This document shows, piece by piece, positions 1 to 7,605 of a stretch of DNA of 8,597 nt. Source of the stretch: W0P28-013 sp051878315. Its GTDB lineage: Bacteria > Bacteroidota > Bacteroidia > Bacteroidales > Paludibacteraceae. A program made the translations under genes and the position numbers. The notes under the pieces are model-generated. The model saw nothing but the letters and a program-made list of their open reading frames with translations, searched no databases and was not told the DNA's origin. How positions within the stretch are numbered: position 1 is the first letter of the stretch; every line of letters begins with the position of its first letter. The stretch spans positions 1 through 8,597 of the forward strand of contig JBJEJW010000060.1 of NCBI GenBank assembly GCA_051878315.1, read 5' to 3'.

Positions 1-2
1 AT

Positions 3-764
3 ATGGGATTTTTAAGTAAATTATTTGCAGGAGGCATTGGGTGGGCATTGGGAGTTCCGCTCGGAGCCGTCATAGGTGTGGCATTGGCTGCGATGTTCAG
101 TTCCGGCAACAGCAACTCCTACCAACGCCGCATCGACACCAACGACACCGGCACACGGTCGAGCAAACATCAAACGACACAATCCGATTTCATTATGTCG
201 CTCATTGTACTTCAGGCGGCAGTGATGAAAGCCGACGGCGTCGTCAAAAAATCGGAATTAGATGTTGTAAAACGCTTTTTGTTGACCTTATTCGATGAAG
301 CGGCCGTACTTGATGCACTGCAATTGTTGAAACAAGTTTTGCAACAAGAGATACAAGTTGACCCGATAGCGCGTCAGGTAGGTATGCGCATGACAGCCGG
401 AGCCAAACGCGAATTACTACACATGCTGTTCGAGATAGCGTATGCCGATAATGTATGCACACCGACCGAATCGGCATTATTGGAACACATCGCCGCGCTG
501 ATGGGCATATCGGCCACCGACACCGCCTCCATCAAAGCTATGTTCGGTCGCCCAACCAATCCACAATGGGCCTACGAAGTGCTCGAAATAACGACCGATG
601 CCACCGACGACGAGGTTAAAAAAGCCTATCGCAAAATGGCGATGAAATACCATCCCGACCGTGTCAATACGCTGGGCGAAGGGGTACAAAAAAATGCTGC
701 CGAAAAATTCCGAAAAGTGCACGAAGCCTACGAAGAGATCAAAACACAACGCGGCATGAATTGA
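3..764 (+). CDS. DjlA-like membrane-anchored co-chaperone (TerB domain + C-terminal J domain)
   Basis: A 253-residue protein with the layout of DjlA-type co-chaperones, which stimulate Hsp70 (DnaK) at the inner face of the cytoplasmic membrane. Residues about 8-32 are Gly/Ala-rich and hydrophobic and look like a membrane segment. Residues about 60-175 resemble a TerB-like helical domain, including the KADGVVKKSE stretch (76-85) and a second acidic turn YADNVCTPTE (147-156). Residues about 188-247 are a J domain with the catalytic HPD triad at 217-219 inside YHPDR, preceded by a basic helix II (KKAYRKMAMK). The ATG at position 3 is the first possible start in the window and gives a typical N-terminus, but only two bases lie upstream, so an earlier start cannot be excluded. 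The S41 peptidase gene follows after 40 bp on the same strand and may be co-transcribed. The client and DnaK partner are inferred from the family. Confidence 0.85.
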   Translation: MGFLSKLFAGGIGWALGVPLGAVIGVALAAMFSSGNSNSYQRRIDTNDTGTRSSKHQTTQSDFIMSLIVLQAAVMKADGVVKKSELDVVKRFLLTLFDEAAVLDALQLLKQVLQQEIQVDPIARQVGMRMTAGAKRELLHMLFEIAYADNVCTPTESALLEHIAALMGISATDTASIKAMFGRPTNPQWAYEVLEITTDATDDEVKKAYRKMAMKYHPDRVNTLGEGVQKNAAEKFRKVHEAYEEIKTQRGMN

Positions 765-804
765 ATCAACATAAAAAACAACTAAGGTAAACCAATAAAC
801 AACT

Positions 805-2436
805 ATGAAACGAATAGCAACGTATGCGTTAGCCTTTATTTGCGCCATCGGTCTGCAAGCCCAAGACAAATATGCGCGCATAGCCAATAGTTTGGACATA
901 TACAATGCCGTGATGCGTGAATTGAGCATCAACTATGTGGACACCATCAACTACGAACAGATAAACCAAGCAGCCATCGACTACATGCTGCAAAAATTAG
1001 ACCCATACACCACGTTTTTTGCCGAATCGGAAGAAGATGCCCTGAAAATGATGACTACAGGCGCTTACGGCGGCATCGGCTCCATCATCAGTCAACAAGG
1101 CAAAAATATATTGATAGCCGAACCCTACGAAGGTATGCCCGCACAACGACACGACATACGCACCGGCGATATTATCGTCGAAGTGGACGGCACCAGCACT
1201 AAAGGCTTGCACACAAGTGATGTAAGTCAGATGTTACGCGGCCCGCAAGGCACCGAAGTCGAATTGTTGCTACAACGCCCCGGCGAAAAAAAACTATTAC
1301 GCAAAACAATCATTCGCGAGGTAATACAAATCAATCCGGTAGAATACTACTGCATGCTGACCGACACTATTGGATACATTGCTTTGCGCGACTTTACGGA
1401 CAAGGCATACAGCGAATTTCGCGATGCCATTATCGACTTGACCAAGAAACACAATATGCGCAAACTCATCATCGACCTGCGCAACAACGGCGGCGGGTTA
1501 GTATCCGAAGCAGTCAATATCGCCGGATTGTTCGTGCCACGCCATACGCACATTGTCAGCACCAAAGGTCTGCAATTGCAAAGTCATCAAGAATATACTA
1601 CAACCGGCGAGCCACTCTTCCCTGATTTGCCGCTGATGGTGCTGATCAATTCGACATCGGCATCGGCATCGGAAATTTTGGCAGGTGCATTGCAAGACCT
1701 CGACCGCGCCATAGTGGTAGGCGAACGCTCATACGGCAAAGGATTGGTACAATCTGTACGTGCGCTGCCACACAACACCTACCTGAAAGTTACAACAGCC
1801 AAATATTACATTCCCAGCGGACGTTGCGTGCAAGCCATCGACTATGCCAAACGTAATGACGACGGCAGCATTCAACGCATTCCTGATAGTCTGACACACG
1901 AATTTACTACACGCAACGGACGCAAAGTGCGCGATGGCGGAGGCATTACCCCCGACACGACACTACAACGACGCGACGATGCCAACATCGTCTATTATCT
2001 GTATGTAAAAAATCTTTTCTTCGACTACGCTACCGAATATGCGCGCACGCATAAAACAATTGCAGCGCCTGCACAATTCGGACTAAACGATACCGAATAC
2101 GACGATTTTATCAACTATGTGAAAGCACAAAACTTCACCTACGAATTGCAAAGCGCAAAAATGCTCGACGATGTGCGTCAAATGGTGAATGATGAGGGAT
2201 ATGCCGCCGATGCCGATTCCTTGCTAATGCAGTTGGCCAATACGTTAAAACCAAATATCGACCGCGATTTACGACGTTTCAGAAAAGACATTGAGGAAGT
2301 TTTGTGTTCCGAAATCGTCAAACGATACTACTTCCAAAAAGGTGTCATTGAATACGAATTGCGTTTCGACAAATGGTTGCACCAAGCCATCGAACTATTC
2401 AACGACGACCGTCGCTGTGCCAATATGTTGCAATAG
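805..2436 (+). CDS. S41 family C-terminal processing peptidase (CtpA/Prc type, secreted)
   Basis: A 543-residue serine peptidase of the carboxy-terminal processing family, which cuts proteins near their C-termini in the periplasm. The N-terminus is a signal peptide: MKR, a hydrophobic core, and a likely cleavage after LQA (residue 19). A PDZ-like domain spans about 88-165 (GAYGGIGSII to the LLLQRPG strand). The catalytic core follows, with DLRNNGGG at 224-231. The Ser-Lys dyad is recognisable: Ser287 in SASE (287-290), Glu290, and Lys312 in GKGLVQ, with Gln316 four residues on. The Ser-to-Lys spacing of 25 equals that known for algal D1 protease (Ser372/Lys397). Residues about 390-543 form an alpha-helical-looking C-terminal extension, making the protein longer than a minimal CtpA. 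No convincing Shine-Dalgarno or promoter was seen in the 40-bp upstream gap. The substrate is unknown. Confidence 0.93.
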   Translation: MKRIATYALAFICAIGLQAQDKYARIANSLDIYNAVMRELSINYVDTINYEQINQAAIDYMLQKLDPYTTFFAESEEDALKMMTTGAYGGIGSIISQQGKNILIAEPYEGMPAQRHDIRTGDIIVEVDGTSTKGLHTSDVSQMLRGPQGTEVELLLQRPGEKKLLRKTIIREVIQINPVEYYCMLTDTIGYIALRDFTDKAYSEFRDAIIDLTKKHNMRKLIIDLRNNGGGLVSEAVNIAGLFVPRHTHIVSTKGLQLQSHQEYTTTGEPLFPDLPLMVLINSTSASASEILAGALQDLDRAIVVGERSYGKGLVQSVRALPHNTYLKVTTAKYYIPSGRCVQAIDYAKRNDDGSIQRIPDSLTHEFTTRNGRKVRDGGGITPDTTLQRRDDANIVYYLYVKNLFFDYATEYARTHKTIAAPAQFGLNDTEYDDFINYVKAQNFTYELQSAKMLDDVRQMVNDEGYAADADSLLMQLANTLKPNIDRDLRRFRKDIEEVLCSEIVKRYYFQKGVIEYELRFDKWLHQAIELFNDDRRCANMLQ

Positions 2437-2443
2437 ACTGCTG

Positions 2444-3394
2444 TCAGCCTAAATCCAACGCCTTCAAATCTATCAATTTGTTGGCAATGGCATAAATGGT
2501 CAAACCTGCCGAACTATGGATATTTAGTTTGCGCGAAATGTTTTTTCGATGTGTTATTACGGTATGCACCGAAATAAATAATTTTTCTGCTATTTCCTTA
2601 TTGCTCAACCCGTTAACAACCTCGACAAGGATTTCTTTTTCGCGGTCGCTCAAACTTTCGGGAGTATCGTCGGCAACGACATCATCTGTCGCAATTACCG
2701 GCGGAAATTGCTGTTCGAGCAGTCGCACGGCCGGCACAAATAGGTTATCCTCTATCTGACAATGTTGCGCCAAATCGTTTTCGCATGTAAAAATATCGAA
2801 TAATGCCGAATTGAGTAATTCGTTGCTCACCGTTGATGGATAATATTTAATGATGATATTTTTCAGCTCGATCAATTTTGTTTCGATGTGCATATCATCG
2901 ACTGCCCGATGCTGTCGCGCAAACGTTTCGATGGTATAATCGCCGGTGCGTGTTCCCTTTTGCAACCTCGCCACATACGCAAATACATGTTTATCTTCGT
3001 GTTCCATGTGGCGTTTCACCTCCAGCGCATATTCATCGAAAAAGCGCATAACCAAAAACGCTATTTTATTATTTTCCGTGCCGCAATTAATGGCCTCTAT
3101 CAGTTTGCGTCGAATCATTGGCAAACAAAAATCGAGGAAATAGACATGAGCGCGTTTCAGATAATTCATCAGCGTATCGAGCGACACTTCGTCGGCACAC
3201 GGCACACATCCGGCAGGGAACGATTTATAATTGACCACCGCCAAAAATGTTGGCGTATGTACACGATACGCGTTACACACCTCGGCCACGGTTTTATCGC
3301 CAAATCCCAAAGGCAAGCCAAAACGGCTCAACACCTGCAATGATTCGTGATTACCACAAATCAAATCGCACATTTTATCGGAGGCTTTATACAT
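2444..3394 (-). CDS. RIC/YtfE-like hemerythrin di-iron domain fused to LuxR-type HTH regulator
   Basis: Predicted 316-residue transcription factor. Residues about 1-58 match the ScdA_N (DUF542) region of RIC/YtfE iron-centre repair proteins (RFGLPLGFGDKTVAEVCNAY), but the usual Cys-Cys pair after the FG is absent. Residues about 75-228 are hemerythrin-like: His83 (LKRAH), His129 and Glu133 (HMEHEDKHVF), His162 (ARQHRAVDD), His211 and Glu215 (HCQIEDNLFVP). These lie close to the di-iron ligands of E. coli YtfE (84, 129, 133, 160, 204, 208); the ligand equivalent to its His105 is not seen, with Asn103 near that place. After an acidic linker (about 235-246), residues 248-308 are a LuxR/GerE helix-turn-helix (LSDREKEILVEVV, LSNKEIAEKL, VHTVITHRKNISRKL). 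The frame is open to an ATG at 3520, but I chose 3394 because a -7 promoter element sits between them and the domain match begins here; 3373 is also possible. Sensing of NO, oxygen, redox or iron state is inferred. Confidence 0.85.
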   Translation of the reverse strand: MYKASDKMCDLICGNHESLQVLSRFGLPLGFGDKTVAEVCNAYRVHTPTFLAVVNYKSFPAGCVPCADEVSLDTLMNYLKRAHVYFLDFCLPMIRRKLIEAINCGTENNKIAFLVMRFFDEYALEVKRHMEHEDKHVFAYVARLQKGTRTGDYTIETFARQHRAVDDMHIETKLIELKNIIIKYYPSTVSNELLNSALFDIFTCENDLAQHCQIEDNLFVPAVRLLEQQFPPVIATDDVVADDTPESLSDREKEILVEVVNGLSNKEIAEKLFISVHTVITHRKNISRKLNIHSSAGLTIYAIANKLIDLKALDLG

Positions 3395-3433
3395 ATAAAA
3401 TTCGTTTGACAGAACTACATTTGTGATAGAGTC

Positions 3434-3464
3434 GCAAAGATACACAAAAATTTTATTATACCAA
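3434..3464 (-). promoter_or_regulatory. Bacteroidota-type promoter for the hemerythrin/LuxR regulator
   Basis: Read on the minus strand, TATCTTTG (3442 to 3435, followed by C at 3434) is a full match to the Bacteroidota -7 consensus TAnnTTTG. An ATTGG carrying the -33-like TTG lies upstream with an 18-nt spacer from its end at 3461. Transcription would start near 3429, giving a leader of about 35 nt before the ATG at 3394. This excludes the farther in-frame ATG at 3520 as a start for this transcript. The site is called from consensus only. Confidence 0.55.
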
Positions 3465-3530
3465 TCCGAATGCGTAACAAACACCACGCTTTTTTTTGTC
3501 AAATCGGACAATAAATGCAAAAAAACGCAT

Positions 3531-3567
3531 TTTGTGCATTTATGTCAAAAGTTTTTTGTAATTTTGC
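3531..3567 (+). promoter_or_regulatory. Bacteroidota-type promoter for pheT
   Basis: TAATTTTG at 3559-3566 matches the Bacteroidota -7 consensus TAnnTTTG and is followed by C. A TTTG at 3531-3534 is the nearest -33-like element, but its spacer of 24 nt is longer than usual, so this half is weak. Transcription would begin near 3572 and leave a leader of about 33 nt before the pheT ATG at 3605. It points away from the regulator promoter at 3434-3464, about 95 bp from it, so the two could share regulatory sites. Confidence 0.45.
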
Positions 3568-3604
3568 AAGATTGAAAAAATTCGAAATAAAAAATCATTG
3601 CGAC

Positions 3605-6064
3605 ATGAACATTTCATACAATTGGCTTAAAGATTATCTGAACACCGACGTTACGCCCATCGAATTTGGTAAAATACTGACTTCTATCGGTTTGGAAGTC
3701 GGATCGGTAGAAACGGTGCAAACCGTCAAAGGCGGCCTCGAAGGGTTGGTAGTAGGCGAAGTGCTGACTTGCGTTCCGCACGAAAATTCCGACCATCTGC
3801 ACGTTACCACCGTCAACATCGGCACGGGCGAACCGTTGCAAATTGTTTGTGGTGCGCCTAATGTGGCTGCCGGCCAAAAAGTAATTGTCGCAACGCTTGG
3901 TACGGTACTCTACTCCGGCGACGAAAGTTTCACAATCAAACGTTCCAAAATACGCGGCGTCGAATCGTTCGGCATGCTTTGTGCCGAGGACGAAATCGGT
4001 GTAGGCACAAGCCACGACGGCATCATCGTGCTGCCAGCCGACACGGCTGTCGGTACACCGGCCAAAACCTATTTTGGCGTTGAAGACGACACTGTCATCG
4101 AAGTGGACATCACGCCTAACCGCGCCGATGCCATCTCTCATTATGGCGTTGCCCGCGATGCTGCCGCCTATTTCAAAACACACGGGCAAACGGTAACACT
4201 AACAAGACCCGATATCGATGGTTTCAAAATCGACAATCGCAATTTAACGATTCCCGTCGAAGTGGAAACTGCCGACGACTGCCCGCGCTATGCCGGTGTT
4301 ACCATTACCGGACTGCGTGTAACCGAATCGCCCAAATGGCTGCAAGACCGCCTGAATGCCATCGGTTTGCGCCCAATCAATAATGTAGTCGATGCCACAA
4401 ACTACGTGCTTCACGCTTTCGGACAGCCGTTGCACGCTTTCGATGCAGCAAAAATTAAAGGCGGGAAAATAATAGTAAAAAAATGCGCCGAAGGCACCAA
4501 ATTTACTACGCTCGACGGTGTAGAACGCACATTGTCGGCCAACGACCTGATGATTTGCAACGCCGAAGAACCGATGTGCTTGGCCGGTGTTTTCGGCGGC
4601 CTCGACTCCGGCGTAACCGCCGACACCAAAGACATTTTCATCGAATGTGCCTATTTTAATCCGGTTACCATTCGTAAAACGGCACGCCGACACGGACTGA
4701 ACACCGACGCAAGTTTCCGCTACGAGCGCGGTATCGACCCGAACAACACCATCTATGTATTGAAATACGCTGCTATGCTCATACAACAGATAGCCGGCGG
4801 ACAAATTTCGAGCGATATCGTCGATATCTATCCGAACAAAATCGAAGATTTCACCGTCGAAGTTACGCGCGACAAAATCGACACACTCATCGGCAAAGCC
4901 ATTCCGGCCACCACACTCGAAACCATTTTCGACGGATTGGAGATGCGCATTTTGTCGAAATCGGACACAAGTTATACGCTGCAAGTGCCCGCTTACCGTG
5001 TCGATGTGCAACGCGATGTCGATGTCGTCGAAGATATTCTGCGCATCTACGGTTACAACAATATCGATTTCAGCGACTCGCTCAAATCGAACATCGCCTA
5101 CTCGCAACGCCTGAACAGTACGAAAATGCAACGCCTGATTTCGGAACAACTGACTGCCTGTGGCTTCAACGAAATACTGAACAATTCGCTCACCAAATGC
5201 AGTTATTATGGCGATGCAAGCACCTATCCTGCCGCCAACTGCGTGCGTGTAATCAACGCATTGAGCAACGACCTCGGTGTGATGCGCCAAACGTTGTTAT
5301 TCGGCGGTCTCGAGAGCATTGCGCACAATAGTAATCGCCAAAACGCCGATTTGAAATTTTACGAATTTGGCAACTGCTACCAATACCATGCCGACAAACG
5401 CAATGCCGACGATGCACTTGCACCGTACAGCGAAAGTTATCATCTCGGATTATGGATTTGTGGCAAACGCAATCAACAAACATGGTTGCGCCCCGACGAG
5501 AAAACCTCGTGCTACGAACTGAAAGCATACGTTTACAACATATTCCGTCGCATGGGTATTGACCCGAAAAACACGCGTACCGAAAATTTCGGCAACGAAC
5601 TATTGTCCGAAGGATTGTATCTGCGTACCGTGTCCGGCAAACTCTTGGCTACCATCGGCATCGTCGCCAACAGCCAACTGAAAGCTTTCGACATCAACAC
5701 ACCGGTATTCTACGCCGATTTGGAATGGAAACAATTGCTCAAAGAATCGACCAAACACAAAATTACTTACCGCGACATAGCCAAATATCCAGAAGTAAAA
5801 CGCGATTTGGCTTTGCTCATTGATAAAAACGTAGAATTTGCCGAAATAGAACGCATCGCCTACGAAACCGAACGCAAACTGCTGAAAAATGTCAGTCTGT
5901 TTGATGTATACGAAGGCAAAAATCTCGAAGCCGGCAAAAAATCGTACGCTGTAAGTTTCACCTTACAAGATAACGACAAAACACTGACAGACAAACAGAT
6001 AGATGCGATTATGCAACGTCTTATCAAGACTTTCGAAGAAAAGACAGGTGCGAAACTACGCTAA
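3605..6064 (+). CDS. pheT: Phenylalanine--tRNA ligase beta subunit
   Basis: An 819-residue protein, usual for bacterial PheT, the beta chain of the cytoplasmic alpha2-beta2 enzyme that charges tRNA-Phe. The start MNISYNWLKDYL is the classic PheT N-terminus. An EMAP/OB-type tRNA-binding domain follows at about 40-155 (HENSDHLHV, VCGAPNV, IRGVESFGMLC, then DITPNRADAISHYGVARD at 168-185). The B3/B4 editing region covers about 215-400, with RPINNVVDATNYV (256-268), QPLHAFD (274-280), GVFGG (328-332), and KTARRHGLNTDASFRYERG (358-376). The B5 domain lies near 415-485 (VPAYRVDVQRDVDVVEDILRI), then the catalytic-like core, and the C-terminal ferredoxin-fold anticodon-binding domain at about 725-819 (KYPEVKRDLALLID). 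The frame is open upstream to 3515, but those residues precede the conserved start and the promoter, so 3605 is preferred. pheS is not in the window. Confidence 0.97.
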   Translation: MNISYNWLKDYLNTDVTPIEFGKILTSIGLEVGSVETVQTVKGGLEGLVVGEVLTCVPHENSDHLHVTTVNIGTGEPLQIVCGAPNVAAGQKVIVATLGTVLYSGDESFTIKRSKIRGVESFGMLCAEDEIGVGTSHDGIIVLPADTAVGTPAKTYFGVEDDTVIEVDITPNRADAISHYGVARDAAAYFKTHGQTVTLTRPDIDGFKIDNRNLTIPVEVETADDCPRYAGVTITGLRVTESPKWLQDRLNAIGLRPINNVVDATNYVLHAFGQPLHAFDAAKIKGGKIIVKKCAEGTKFTTLDGVERTLSANDLMICNAEEPMCLAGVFGGLDSGVTADTKDIFIECAYFNPVTIRKTARRHGLNTDASFRYERGIDPNNTIYVLKYAAMLIQQIAGGQISSDIVDIYPNKIEDFTVEVTRDKIDTLIGKAIPATTLETIFDGLEMRILSKSDTSYTLQVPAYRVDVQRDVDVVEDILRIYGYNNIDFSDSLKSNIAYSQRLNSTKMQRLISEQLTACGFNEILNNSLTKCSYYGDASTYPAANCVRVINALSNDLGVMRQTLLFGGLESIAHNSNRQNADLKFYEFGNCYQYHADKRNADDALAPYSESYHLGLWICGKRNQQTWLRPDEKTSCYELKAYVYNIFRRMGIDPKNTRTENFGNELLSEGLYLRTVSGKLLATIGIVANSQLKAFDINTPVFYADLEWKQLLKESTKHKITYRDIAKYPEVKRDLALLIDKNVEFAEIERIAYETERKLLKNVSLFDVYEGKNLEAGKKSYAVSFTLQDNDKTLTDKQIDAIMQRLIKTFEEKTGAKLR

Positions 6065-6098
6065 ATCATTTACCCTAAATAAAAACAAACCGAATACC

Positions 6099-6935
6099 AT
6101 GAAAAAAGGACGTTTTTACCTACTACTCATTGTAACGGCCGTTTCATTTTACGGCTGTGAGGGATTTGACCCTTGGGCAGATGTTGACCACGGTCCGTTC
6201 CCTGCTTTGCCCGAAATGCCGGAAAAAGTCAACAACAACGACTACATCTACATTACACACGAAGCCACGCTCAGCAACCGCCAAGTGCGCAACTACTCGC
6301 TTTGTTTCGATAAAACGAAATACGCCGCACGTTGGGTGGCCTATCCGTTGCATGCTTGTTATATCGGTTCTACCCCACGCTACGACTCCACGCACAAAGG
6401 TGCATGGCCGCAAGACCCTCTGATAGTCAGTTCGTTACAAGCATCAGGGAGCACATATAGCGGATATTCGCGCGGCCATCAGATACCATCGGCCGACCGC
6501 ACTGCCAACGAAGAACTGAATACGCAAACATTCTACATGTCAAACATGACGCCACAAGCCTACGACTTCAATAGTGGCATTTGGCTCGACCTCGAAAACA
6601 AGGTACGTGGGTATATATGCAACGACACTACCTATGTCGTAACGGGAGCACATTGGGAAAATACGGACACCTACTCCGGTAAATATCCTGTGCCTACACA
6701 CTATTATAAAGTAGTGTTGCGCACATGCAAAGGCAACACACGCAAAACTGTGTATCAAGCCACGCGCGACGAGTTGAAATGTGTCGGATTTTGGATTAGC
6801 CACACTGCCACAGGCTCGCTCAACAAATCGTATCTTAAATCGGTAGCCGAAATCGAAAAACTGACCGGCTTCACTTTCTTCCCCGAAGTGGACGTTGACA
6901 AAACAGCGTGCGACACTGTGGGTTGGGGCTTCTAA
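6099..6935 (+). CDS. Lipoprotein DNA/RNA non-specific endonuclease (NUC1/Serratia nuclease family)
   Basis: A 278-residue protein predicted to be exported and lipidated, then to cut DNA and RNA without sequence specificity outside the cytoplasm. The N-terminus has MKK, a hydrophobic stretch, and a lipobox-like SFYGC with Cys20. The nuclease core holds YSRGHQIPSADR (123-134) with catalytic His127, then FYMSNMTPQ (145-153) and NSGIWLDLE (158-166). His127, Asn149, Asn158 and Glu166 line up with Serratia nuclease His89, Asn110, Asn119 and Glu127; the Asn-Asn and Asn-Glu spacings (9 and 8) are the same. The first residue of the canonical DRGH motif is Ser here. Start 6099 gives the signal sequence; the frame continues upstream into pheT, but those codons overlap its 3' end. 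The gap to pheT is 34 bp with no promoter recognised. Roles in nutrient scavenging or biofilm DNA turnover are inferred. Confidence 0.88.
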   Translation: MKKGRFYLLLIVTAVSFYGCEGFDPWADVDHGPFPALPEMPEKVNNNDYIYITHEATLSNRQVRNYSLCFDKTKYAARWVAYPLHACYIGSTPRYDSTHKGAWPQDPLIVSSLQASGSTYSGYSRGHQIPSADRTANEELNTQTFYMSNMTPQAYDFNSGIWLDLENKVRGYICNDTTYVVTGAHWENTDTYSGKYPVPTHYYKVVLRTCKGNTRKTVYQATRDELKCVGFWISHTATGSLNKSYLKSVAEIEKLTGFTFFPEVDVDKTACDTVGWGF

Positions 6936-6941
6936 CCCTAC

Positions 6942-7535
6942 ATGTCAACAACTCCGAACGTCATACCTGTCGAACGCCATCCGTGGCAACCGTTTTTGCC
7001 ACCGACGGCCAAAGTGCTGATGCTCGGCAGTTTTCCGCCACCTCGCATACGCTGGTCAATGGAGTTTTATTATCCGAATTTTCAGAACGACATGTGGCGC
7101 ATCGTCGGGTTATTGTTTTTCGACAATAAAAATTATTTCGTTTTGCCCCACGCCAAAGGTTTCGATTATCCTAAAATTACAGCCTTTTGCACCGAAATCG
7201 GCATCGCCTTATTCGACACTGCCACAGCTGTGCGACGGTTGCAAGCCAACGCGTCCGACAAATTTTTGGAAATTGTCGAACCAACCGACATCGCAACGCT
7301 TTTGGCACAAATTCCGTGCTGCAAAATCGTTGCCGTAACGGGCGAAAAAGCCGCCGAAACGGCTGCAACCCAACTGCAGTGCACCACGCCGGCCGTAGGA
7401 ACTTATGTAGATTGTCCACGCTATGCTGTGCGCCTCTACCGCATGCCCTCCTCCTCGCGCGCCTATCCGCTGTCCCTCGACCGCAAAGCGTCCTTTTACG
7501 CTACTCTATTCCGCGCTGCCGGTTTGTTGGCATAA
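6942..7535 (+). CDS. Uracil-DNA glycosylase superfamily protein (Bacteroidota subgroup)
   Basis: A 197-residue cytoplasmic protein of the UDG superfamily, whose members remove uracil, hypoxanthine or related damaged bases from DNA. Motif 1 is VLMLGSFPPPRIRWS (25-39) followed by EFYYPNFQNDMWRIVG (41-56). This resembles the GSFP...FYY..P.N.FW pattern of the family-6/hypoxanthine-DNA glycosylase branch, with Asn49 at the expected catalytic Asn place. The second loop is RMPSSSRAYP (167-176) with a following K...F segment, comparable to LPSTS/SPAN in relatives. A central FDTATAVRRLQANASDKFLEIV stretch and VTGEKAAE (132-139) fit the Rossmann-like fold. The gene starts 6 bp after the nuclease stop, suggesting one transcript. 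The exact base specificity cannot be read from the sequence, and the RIRWS insert differs from characterised enzymes as I recall them. Confidence 0.75.
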   Translation: MSTTPNVIPVERHPWQPFLPPTAKVLMLGSFPPPRIRWSMEFYYPNFQNDMWRIVGLLFFDNKNYFVLPHAKGFDYPKITAFCTEIGIALFDTATAVRRLQANASDKFLEIVEPTDIATLLAQIPCCKIVAVTGEKAAETAATQLQCTTPAVGTYVDCPRYAVRLYRMPSSSRAYPLSLDRKASFYATLFRAAGLLA

Positions 7536-7560
7536 TGTAAAAAAAATACATTTTTTTACA
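7536..7560 (+). terminator. AT-rich hairpin after the glycosylase gene, probable terminator
   Basis: Immediately after the TAA at 7533-7535, TGT plus seven A (7536-7545) pairs perfectly with seven T plus ACA (7551-7560), leaving a 5-nt loop ATACA. The 3' arm itself supplies the T-run, and the inverted symmetry gives the same stem on the other strand. GC content is low, so the terminator function is likely but unproven. Confidence 0.45.
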
Positions 7561-7592
7561 CCTTTCTATTATACATATTCAAAAAAAAGTAT

Positions 7593-7600
7593 TATCTTTG
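7593..7600 (+). promoter_or_regulatory. Bacteroidota-type -7 promoter element ahead of the structured RNA
   Basis: TATCTTTG, followed by CC, is a full match to TAnnTTTG. No clear TTTG was found at the -33 position; the upstream bases are A/T-rich (7571-7592). Transcription would start near 7606, a few bases before the 5' arm of the 11-bp long-range stem at 7614. The promoter lies after the hairpin at 7536-7560, so it would begin a new unit. Confidence 0.5.
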
Positions 7601-7605
7601 CCACG

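Noticed and set aside
4244..5290. Long minus-strand frame (348 codons) inside pheT
   Set aside because: It is antisense to a fully supported PheT, has no recognisable motif, and long opposite frames are expected with this codon use.
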